This document shows, piece by piece, positions 6,899 through 12,437 of a DNA stretch of 16,781 bases. The notes under the pieces are model-generated. The model had not been told where the DNA came from. It saw nothing but the letters and a program-made list of their open reading frames with translations, and searched no databases. Source of the stretch: WYZ-LMO6 sp964509845 (GTDB lineage: Archaea; Hadarchaeota; Hadarchaeia; Hadarchaeales; WYZ-LMO6); assembly GCA_964509845.1 (NCBI GenBank), contig CAZDZG010000022.1:1-16781 (forward strand), given 5' to 3'. Position numbers and translations under genes: made by a program. Each line of letters starts with the position of its first letter. Position 1 is the first letter of the stretch.

Positions 6899-7908
6899 CC
6901 TCTCCCCTTCCCCCCGGCCTTCTTTCCACCTCCCCTCAGGCCCAGGTAGGAGAGGACGCCCGCCCCCACCACCGTGCTCAGCACCAGGGAGATCGCCCTC
7001 TCCAGCAAGGTGGCCAGGAGGGCCGTGAAGAAGGGAACCCCGAAGAAGGTGAAGACGGAAATCATGGTGGCCTCCACCAGTACCAGGCCTCCCGGAAGGA
7101 AGGGCACCAGGCCCGCCAGGGTGGGAAGGGTGGTGGCCAGCAAGAGCATGGGGAGGGAGGGATGGTAGCCCAGGGCCAGGAAGATCAGGGAGAGCCTGAG
7201 GAGGTCGAGGGTCCAGATCAGGAGGGAGGAGAGGAGGATGGGGCCCACGCACCAGCTGCAGAGGATGGCCTCGGAGCTCCGGTACATCCTGAGGACCGAG
7301 CCCAGGAAGTTCCTCCTCCTGCGCAGCAGCCTGGAGAGGGAATTGAGGAAGCGGCTCACCTTCCTGACCCCGACCTTCTTCTTCACCACCCCCAGGACCA
7401 GCAGGAAGGGAAGGAACAGGAGAAAGGACCAGAGGAGGATCAGCCAGAAGGGGGAGAAGGGAAGGGGGACCCCCAGCAGCAGGCCCAGCATGAGGAAGGA
7501 AAGGACCACGGGGAAGTCGAAGAGGTGGTCCACCAGCGTGGTGGCCAGGGCGCTGGAGTAGGGTACCCTCCTGGTCCTCCCCAGCAGGTAGACCCTTCCC
7601 ACGGGATCCGCCCCTCCCCTGCTGAAGGGGGTGACGTTGTTGATGAAGATGCTCCCGAAGAGGATCAGGTAGAGGTCCCTCAGGCCCACCCTGAAGCCGA
7701 GGTAGGAGAGGGAGACCCTCCACCTCACCGCGCACGCCAGCGCCCCACCGAAGTACAGGGAGACCGCCGCCAGGAACCAGAGGAGACTCACCCTCCCCAG
7801 GGACCCCGCCAGCTGAAGCAGGTCACCCCTCCAGCAGAAGAGGAGGGCCAAAAGTAAGCAAAGGAGGAGAAGGAGGAGCAGGACCCTGCTGGCAGCCTTC
7901 TTCGCCAT
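6895..7908 (-). CDS. UPF0104 / LPG-synthase-TM-like (AglD-type) integral membrane protein
   Basis: Polytopic membrane protein of 337 residues with about eight hydrophobic spans, the first at residues 9-26. It carries family landmarks NNVTPFSRGGADPVGRVYLL (90-109), a membrane-embedded PGG...VEA near 272-280 and LLERAISLVL (301-310). Members of this superfamily (the transmembrane half of lysylphosphatidylglycerol synthase and the C-terminus of archaeal AglD) are linked to lipid modification or flipping and lipid-linked sugar pathways. The C-terminus is basic and faces the GT and deacetylase genes in the same operon. ATG 7908 is preceded by AGGAGG and a TATA-like element. The exact reaction is unknown. 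Confidence 0.87.
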   Translation of the reverse strand: MAKKAASRVLLLLLLLCLLLALLFCWRGDLLQLAGSLGRVSLLWFLAAVSLYFGGALACAVRWRVSLSYLGFRVGLRDLYLILFGSIFINNVTPFSRGGADPVGRVYLLGRTRRVPYSSALATTLVDHLFDFPVVLSFLMLGLLLGVPLPFSPFWLILLWSFLLFLPFLLVLGVVKKKVGVRKVSRFLNSLSRLLRRRRNFLGSVLRMYRSSEAILCSWCVGPILLSSLLIWTLDLLRLSLIFLALGYHPSLPMLLLATTLPTLAGLVPFLPGGLVLVEATMISVFTFFGVPFFTALLATLLERAISLVLSTVVGAGVLSYLGLRGGGKKAGGKGRG

Positions 7909-7916
7909 CTCCCTCC

Positions 7917-7923
7917 TATTTAT
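7917..7923 (+). promoter_or_regulatory. TATA-like element for the radical SAM gene
   Basis: TATTTAT lies 20 bp before ATG 7940 and 26 bp before the next in-frame ATG at 7946. The second spacing matches the leaderless pattern of the other genes here and hints that translation starts at Met3. The element sits inside the 31-bp gap shared with the divergent membrane protein gene. Confidence 0.4.
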
Positions 7924-7929
7924 CTCCCA

Positions 7930-7936
7930 TTTAAAA
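7930..7936 (-). promoter_or_regulatory. TATA-like element for the glycan-repair operon
   Basis: The minus strand reads GTTTTAAATGG, with the TTTTAAA core centred about 25 bp from ATG 7908. It would drive the membrane protein, glycosyltransferase, deacetylase, Hjc-like and Hef-like genes as one transcript. All these genes overlap or abut. Confidence 0.5.
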
Positions 7937-7939
7937 CGG

Positions 7940-9334
7940 ATGAAGATGGTGTCCGTCCTCCTGATCTATCCTCCCCTGAGCTTCGAGGAGAGGGCCGCCC
8001 TCTCCGCCTACGCCCCTCCCCTGGGGCTCCTTTACCTGGCCTCCGTGCTGGAGGAGGCGGGCCACAGGGTAAGGGTGGTGGATGCGGAGGCCGAGGGCCT
8101 CTCCCTGCCGGAGCTGGGGAGGATCATGGAAGAGGAGAGGCCGGACGTGGTGGGGATCACCTGCCTCACCCTCACCCTGGACTCCTGCAGGCGGATCGTG
8201 AGGGAGGCGAAGAGGAGGTGCGGGGCGTACGTGGTGGTGGGAGGACCCCACATCTCCGTATGTCCCCCCGAGTACCTGGGGGAGATAGGGGCGGACGCCT
8301 ACGTGGTGGGGGAGGCGGAGGGGGAGATCGTGAGGATCGTGGAGGAGAGGCCTAAGGGGGTGATTCACGCCCGGGAGCCCGAGGATCTGGACTCCCTGCC
8401 CCTCCCCGCCAGAAGGCTGGTGGAGCACGTGGAGTACGGGAGGTTCTACGGCATGAAGGTGACGGGAAAGGTCACGGGGATCCTCACCACCAGGGGATGC
8501 AGGTACGGCTGCACCTACTGCAACCGTCCCAAGAAACTGGGCTTCAGGGCCCGCTCCCCCCGCTCCCTGCTGGAGGAGCTCAGGCTGCTGGACAGGGAGG
8601 GCTTCGAGTTCATCTGGATAGCCGACGACAACTTCACCAACGACCCCAGGAGGGTGATCAAGCTGGCGGAGCTCATGAAGAGGGAGGGACTGAAGTTTCA
8701 CTTCTTCGGGCAGGCCAGGGTGGACACCCCCAGCAGGGCCCTGTACCGGGCCATGAGGGAGATGGGGGTGCTGGCCCTGAGCTACGGGGTGGAGTCGGTG
8801 GTCCCCAGGGTGGTCAGGTGGTACGCGAAGACCCCCCATCCCGAGCGCTGGCCCGAATACGTGAGGCGCACCCTGGAGCTCTGCAAGGAACACCACATCA
8901 TCTTCCTGGGGAGCCTGATCTTCGGGGCGCCCATGGAGACCAAGGAGGACATGGAGTACTCCATCGAGTTCCTGGAGAAGGGAGGGGCGGACTTCATCAA
9001 CGGAAACATCCTCCTCTACATGGTGGGATCCTCCATCTGGAACTGGGCCAGAAGGGAGGGGAGGCTCAGGCCGAACCAGTTCGTGGCCACCGCCCCCGAG
9101 CTGGGCCTCACCCCCTACTCCGAGGAGGAGCTGCAGGAGCTCTGCAACCGCTGCGCCGACTTCTCCAAGAGGGAGGGGTGGAAGAGCGCCTTCAGGAAAA
9201 TCCTTGCAAGGAGGGAGTTCGGCCTTATATGGATGGGGATGAGGAAGTACGTGGGGGACTACCTGAAGATAAGGAGGCTCAGGAGGGAGATCTACGGGTA
9301 CGGGTACGGGAAGAAATATACGACGAAGGGGTAG
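7940..9334 (+). CDS. B12-binding domain radical SAM protein
   Basis: Predicted cobalamin-dependent radical S-adenosylmethionine enzyme of 464 residues. An N-terminal Rossmann-like B12-binding domain (about 1-140) contains MVSVLLIYPP, PPLGLLYLASVLEEAGH (26-42) and VVVGGPHISVCPPEY (98-112); the DxHxxG motif of base-off methyltransferases is absent, as is common in this class. The radical SAM domain has the [4Fe-4S] triad Cys187, Cys191, Cys194 in TRGCRYGCTYCNR. A GVES motif (283-286) and IFGAPMET (327-334) follow. The family includes methylases and ring- or crosslink-forming enzymes; the substrate here is unknown. It diverges from the glycan operon and is followed after 4 bases by the Trm112-like gene. 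Start is ATG 7940, or 7946 if leaderless. Confidence 0.92.
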   Translation: MKMVSVLLIYPPLSFEERAALSAYAPPLGLLYLASVLEEAGHRVRVVDAEAEGLSLPELGRIMEEERPDVVGITCLTLTLDSCRRIVREAKRRCGAYVVVGGPHISVCPPEYLGEIGADAYVVGEAEGEIVRIVEERPKGVIHAREPEDLDSLPLPARRLVEHVEYGRFYGMKVTGKVTGILTTRGCRYGCTYCNRPKKLGFRARSPRSLLEELRLLDREGFEFIWIADDNFTNDPRRVIKLAELMKREGLKFHFFGQARVDTPSRALYRAMREMGVLALSYGVESVVPRVVRWYAKTPHPERWPEYVRRTLELCKEHHIIFLGSLIFGAPMETKEDMEYSIEFLEKGGADFINGNILLYMVGSSIWNWARREGRLRPNQFVATAPELGLTPYSEEELQELCNRCADFSKREGWKSAFRKILARREFGLIWMGMRKYVGDYLKIRRLRREIYGYGYGKKYTTKG

Positions 9335-9338
9335 GGGC

Positions 9339-9509
9339 CTGAGCAGGGAGCTCCTGCGCATCCTGGCCTGCCCCGTGTGCAAGGGGGAGCTGAGGGCGGG
9401 GAGGGAGGAGCTGATCTGCAGGAGGTGCTCCCAGCGCTATCCCATCGTGGAGGGAATACCCTACCTCCTTCCCCCCGAGCTCATGCCCGAGGAGCTCCGC
9501 AAGGGCTAG
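9339..9509 (+). CDS. Trm112-like small zinc-binding protein (CTG start proposed)
   Basis: A 56-residue protein with LLRILACPVCK near its N-terminus, LICRRCSQRYPIVEGIPYLLP next, and four Cys (11, 14, 27, 30) in two CxxC pairs. This is the pattern of Trm112/UPF0434 proteins. Trm112 is a small partner that stabilises and activates several SAM-dependent methyltransferases. After an in-frame TAA at 9270-9272 there is no ATG, GTG or TTG before the first Cys pair. The best start is CTG 9339, four bases after the radical SAM stop and just after an AGGGG. Initiation at CTG would be unusual; ATA 9318 is another non-canonical choice. Its TAG shares CTAG with the convergent DUF371 stop. Confidence 0.8.
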   Translation: MSRELLRILACPVCKGELRAGREELICRRCSQRYPIVEGIPYLLPPELMPEELRKG

Positions 9510-9922
9510 ACCTCCACCTCTATCACCACCTCCACCGGCAACCCCCTTCTGAGCTCCCTCACGAACTCCCTGGAGAGGTCCCGGGCCGCCTTGTCCGCCC
9601 TCACCGCCAGCGTCCTCCCGCAGAGGAAGGAACTCTTCCTCACCACCATGTCGGTGGGGTGGTCCAGGGCCAGGGAGGGATGGCCCCAGCCCCTCACCGT
9701 CTCCACCTTCCCTCCCACCTCCATCCTCACCGTCACCCTTCCCCCCCTCCTTATTCCCTCCTTCACCTCCTCCGAGAGCCCCGCCACGGATTTGTCCGCC
9801 CCCACCGCCACGATGCAGTCCCCCCTGGGCCCCACCTCCTCCTCCGTGGTGATCATGAGGGTGGTGGGGTGGAGGGCGGTGAGGAAGGGATGGCCCCTGG
9901 CCCTCACCCTCTCTTTTTTCAT
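9506..9922 (-). CDS. DUF371 family protein
   Basis: A 138-residue protein of the archaeal DUF371 family, whose function is not established. The family signature is clear: RARGHPFLTALHPTTLMITTE at the N-terminus, then GDCIVAVGADKSV (34-46), a second GHPSLALDHPTDMVVRKSSF (80-99) and a closing ADKAARDL (108-115). The protein looks like two related halves, each with a GHP...HPT and an ADK element. It is monocistronic. The ATG at 9922 follows GGGAGAGG, and its promoter region is shared with pcm. Confidence 0.88.
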   Translation of the reverse strand: MKKERVRARGHPFLTALHPTTLMITTEEEVGPRGDCIVAVGADKSVAGLSEEVKEGIRRGGRVTVRMEVGGKVETVRGWGHPSLALDHPTDMVVRKSSFLCGRTLAVRADKAARDLSREFVRELRRGLPVEVVIEVEV

Positions 9923-9945
9923 ACCTCTCCCTCAGATTCTTGGGG

Positions 9946-9953
9946 GATATTTC
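9946..9953. promoter_or_regulatory. single TATA-like element between DUF371 and pcm
   Basis: GATATTTC is the only A/T-rich core in the 57-bp gap between the divergent starts 9922 and 9980. It sits about 28 bp from the DUF371 ATG and about 30 bp from the pcm ATG. One element could serve both directions. It is a weak match to the archaeal consensus. Confidence 0.4.
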
Positions 9954-9979
9954 TGGATTTCGAGAAGGAAAGGGAGAGG

Positions 9980-10609
9980 ATGGTGGAGCAGCTGGTGAGG
10001 GAGGGCTTCCTGCGCACCCCCGAGGTGATCGAGGCCTTCAGGAAGGTTCCCAGGGAGGAGTTCGTCCCTCCCCACCTGCGGAGGTTCGCCTACGAGGATC
10101 ACCCCCTCTCCATAGGGATGGGACAGACCATCTCCGCCCCCAGCATGATCGCCCTGATGCTGGAGTCCCTGAGGGTGGAGAGGGGACAGAAGGTGCTGGA
10201 GGTGGGGACGGGATCGGGGTACAACGCCGCCCTCCTGGCGGAGCTGGTCACCAGGGAGGGGAGGGTGGTCTCCATGGAGCGCCTCCCCCCCTTGGCCTCC
10301 TTCGGAAGGGAGAACCTGAGGAGGACGGGGTACGACTGGGTGGAGGTGGTGGTGGGGGACGGGAGCTGCGGCTACGAGCCAGGGGCCCCCTGGGACAGGA
10401 TCCTGGTGACCGCCTGCTCCCCCGACTTCCCTCCCCCCCTGCTGGAGCAGCTCAGGGTGGGGGGGAGAATAGGGGCCCCGATAGGGCCCCTCTACCACAC
10501 CCAGATCTGGAAGGTGGCGGAGAAGAGGAAGGAGGGGCTGCACGTGGAGAGCTTCTCCCCCTGCTCCTTCGTTCCCCTGGTGGGGAAGTACGGGTTCAGG
10601 AGGACCTAG
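9980..10609 (+). CDS. pcm: protein-L-isoaspartate O-methyltransferase
   Basis: Methylates abnormal L-isoaspartyl residues using SAM, starting repair of damaged proteins in the cytoplasm. From ATG 9980 the protein has 209 residues, about the family length. Landmarks: KVPREEFVP (22-30), GMGQTISAPSMIALM (46-60) and SAM motif I VLEVGTGSGYNAALLAEL (72-89), then WDRILVTACSPDFPPPLLEQL. The frame is open far upstream, but that part is a shadow of the DUF371 gene. ATG 9980 is preceded by GGGAGAGG. The usual family residue between motif I and the fourth strand reads SMERLPPLA. The stop shares CTAG (10606-10609) with the FEN-1 stop. Confidence 0.95.
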   Translation: MVEQLVREGFLRTPEVIEAFRKVPREEFVPPHLRRFAYEDHPLSIGMGQTISAPSMIALMLESLRVERGQKVLEVGTGSGYNAALLAELVTREGRVVSMERLPPLASFGRENLRRTGYDWVEVVVGDGSCGYEPGAPWDRILVTACSPDFPPPLLEQLRVGGRIGAPIGPLYHTQIWKVAEKRKEGLHVESFSPCSFVPLVGKYGFRRT

Positions 10610-11613
10610 AACCATCTCTCCAGCGAGCTCTGCCTTCCACCCCTCCCCCTCAGGAGCTTCTGGATCCCGGACTGCACCCTGTCCTCGGAGAAGTCTCGCT
10701 CCCCGCACAGGAAGTCCTTTATCCCCTCCACGTCCGGCTCCCTCCACTCCAGCCTGTAGTCATCCGTGACCTCGGGCTCCAGGAAGATCCTCCTTATCTC
10801 CCCGAAGTCCTCCACCTCCACCTCCGGAATCCCCTCCAGGGAGCCGTACTTCCTCACCAGCTCCAGGGCCCTCTTCGGCCCTATTCCCTTCACCCCCTCG
10901 TTGAAGTCCGTCCCCACCAGGATCCCCACGTCCACCAGCTGCTCCCTGGTGAGGCCGAGCTCGGAGAGGACCCTCTCCAGCTCCACCACCTCGGGCCTCA
11001 CCTCCACGTAGGCATCCTTGCCCGGTAGTTTCCTCCTACCGGTGAGGGCCAGGTTGCGTACCAGAACGGGGGAGCCGAAGAGGAGGCTGTCGAAGTCCTG
11101 GCTGGCCACCGCCCAGGCCTCCCCCTTCCTGACCAGGTGGGCCGCCTGGGCCTCACCCTCCGAGGGGGCCTGCACGAAGGGAAGGCCCATGAGCTCCAGC
11201 AGGCGCTTGGCATCCCTCACCACCTCCTCCTCCACCGTGGCGGCCTGGGCGGCGTACCTCCTGGCCTCCTCCAGCCTTCCCTCCCTCAGCGCCCTCTCCC
11301 ACTCCTCCGCCGCCCTCTCCCTCAGAACCCTCCTCTCCTCCAGGGTCCTCCGCTTCAGCTCCGGCGGCTTCCCGTCGAAAACGTAGATGGGGTAGATCTC
11401 CGCCTCGATCAGGTTGGCGGTGCGGTAGAAGAGCCCGGAGAGGTGGGAGGTGATCCTGCCCCTGGAGTCCTTGAGGGGCTCCCCGTCCCTCTGCCTGATG
11501 ATGGCCAGGAACTGGTAGAGGAAGTTGAGGGCATCCACCGCCACCCTCTTTCCCCTCAGCTCCTCCAGCTCCACCTCCCTGCGGGGCAGTAGGGGCCCGA
11601 GCTGTACCCCCAT
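10606..11613 (-). CDS. fen: flap endonuclease 1 (FEN-1/XPG family)
   Basis: Removes 5' flaps during Okazaki fragment maturation and long-patch repair. At 335 residues it has the normal archaeal length. Active-site acids are in place: Asp27 (VAVDALN), Asp80 (YVFDGKPP), Glu152 and Glu154 (APSEGEAQAA), Asp173 and Asp175 (ASQDFDSLLFG) and Asp236 (VGTDFNEGVKGIGPK), the last leading into the helix-2turn-helix. The C-terminus ends in QSSLERWF, a canonical PCNA-interacting box at 328-335. ATG 11613 has no ribosome binding site but has a TATA element 27 bp upstream, suggesting a leaderless mRNA. It diverges from the DAPG-hydrolase-like gene and converges on pcm. Confidence 0.98.
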   Translation of the reverse strand: MGVQLGPLLPRREVELEELRGKRVAVDALNFLYQFLAIIRQRDGEPLKDSRGRITSHLSGLFYRTANLIEAEIYPIYVFDGKPPELKRRTLEERRVLRERAAEEWERALREGRLEEARRYAAQAATVEEEVVRDAKRLLELMGLPFVQAPSEGEAQAAHLVRKGEAWAVASQDFDSLLFGSPVLVRNLALTGRRKLPGKDAYVEVRPEVVELERVLSELGLTREQLVDVGILVGTDFNEGVKGIGPKRALELVRKYGSLEGIPEVEVEDFGEIRRIFLEPEVTDDYRLEWREPDVEGIKDFLCGERDFSEDRVQSGIQKLLRGRGGRQSSLERWF

Positions 11614-11635
11614 CGTAGAACATCGGAGGGGTGGG

Positions 11636-11644
11636 ATTAAAATT
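11636..11644. promoter_or_regulatory. single bidirectional TATA element between fen and the DAPG-hydrolase-like gene
   Basis: ATTAAAATT lies in a near-palindromic GGATTAAAATTCC. Its centre, 11640, is exactly 27 bp from the first base of each start codon (11613 on minus, 11667 on plus). No other A/T-rich core of comparable quality lies in the 53-bp gap. Both transcripts would be leaderless, and neither gene has a clear ribosome binding site. Confidence 0.55.
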
Positions 11645-11666
11645 CCGGTGGCTAAGGGTGTGAAAT

Positions 11667-12206
11667 ATGGAGAGGCTCAGGCTGGAGGAGCTGGTGGAGG
11701 GGGAGGAGGAAAAGGAGGACTTGGTAGTGGAGCACGAGCTCAGGGGGGTAGAGCCGGAGATGATCGACTGGTTCTGGGTCTACCTCATCGATCCAGGAGT
11801 GGAAGGGGAAGAGAGGAACAGGAGGTACAGGCTCTGGCATCCGAGAGACCACGTTTCCTTTGAGTGTGAGGAGGGAGGAGGGGTTCACAGGGTGGTGGAG
11901 AGGATAGGGGAAACCCCTCCCGTGGAGATGAGGATGAGACCCGAGAACCCCGAGGAGATACCCATCCCCCGTTCAACCTCCTACCGCCACGCGGTGGCCT
12001 TGAGCATCCTGGACAAGGGGAACAGACCCCTAGGATGGGTCATGCACGAGTACGACGGGGCGCCCTGGGGAACCAGGATGCGCTCCACCTTCAGGCTGCC
12101 AAGGAGCCTCCTCCGGGTGATCCGGGAGTCCCTACACAGGCACTGCCTGGAGGAGATGGGTGAATTCACGCGCTTCCTACCGCAGCTCTACCGGGCGAAG
12201 GGATGA
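11667..12206 (+). CDS. DAPG hydrolase (PhlG)-like domain protein
   Basis: A 179-residue protein whose motif order resembles PhlG, a Zn-dependent hydrolase that splits a C-C bond in diacetylphloroglucinol. Visible features: VEHELRGVEPEMIDWFW (21-37), RYRLWHPRDHVSFE (53-66), a late HEYDG (127-131) and RHCLEEMGEF with an H-x3-E pair (His159, Glu163). PhlG uses a similar C-terminal H-x3-E pair as metal ligands, from memory. The protein is shorter than bacterial PhlG (about 290 residues). A role in polyketide cleavage is not implied; a generic metal-dependent hydrolase is safer. It is monocistronic, likely leaderless from ATG 11667, and its TGA abuts the rpoK stop as TGATCA. Confidence 0.65.
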   Translation: MERLRLEELVEGEEEKEDLVVEHELRGVEPEMIDWFWVYLIDPGVEGEERNRRYRLWHPRDHVSFECEEGGGVHRVVERIGETPPVEMRMRPENPEEIPIPRSTSYRHAVALSILDKGNRPLGWVMHEYDGAPWGTRMRSTFRLPRSLLRVIRESLHRHCLEEMGEFTRFLPQLYRAKG

Positions 12207-12437
12207 TCAGGACTCACCCGGGGGCTTCCTGAGCACGGTGATGGGGCACACTCCCTTCTCAAACTCGTACAGGGCTATCTCCACGGAGCTCTTGAGGTGC
12301 TTGGGAACCTCCACCAGCACGGGGGCCCCCAGGGAGATCTGGAGGGCCCTGGCCCCTATGATGCGGGCCTTTTCAAACTTCGTGTATCCCCTGATGGAGA
12401 AAACGTCAAATCCCCCCGCTGGCTGAAGAAGCTGCAT
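12207..12437 (-). CDS. rpoK: DNA-directed RNA polymerase subunit K (Rpo6)
   Basis: A 76-residue subunit of archaeal RNA polymerase, homologous to eukaryotic Rpb6 and bacterial omega, which helps assemble the core around the largest subunit. Conserved core: TKFEKARIIGARALQISLGA (19-38), PVLVEV, then IALYEFEKGVCPITVLR (54-70). The N-terminal extension MQLLQPAGGFDVFSIRGY is a little longer than in minimal homologues. Its ATG shares one base with the thermosome TGA (TGATG), so the two are co-transcribed and translationally linked. Confidence 0.93.
   Translation of the reverse strand: MQLLQPAGGFDVFSIRGYTKFEKARIIGARALQISLGAPVLVEVPKHLKSSVEIALYEFEKGVCPITVLRKPPGES

Noticed and set aside
6899..7735. 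Long upstream extension of the glycosyltransferase frame
   Set aside because: It overlaps the membrane protein gene out of frame with low-complexity sequence. ATG 6898 is the natural GT4 start and overlaps the upstream stop by four bases.
7931..9382. A 483-codon minus-strand open frame antisense to the radical SAM gene
   Set aside because: The radical SAM frame has clear catalytic motifs; the antisense product is low-complexity and His/Pro-rich.
9377..9979. Long upstream extension of the pcm frame
   Set aside because: It runs antisense through DUF371 and out of frame through the Trm112-like gene. The pcm family starts near ATG 9980, which has its own ribosome site.
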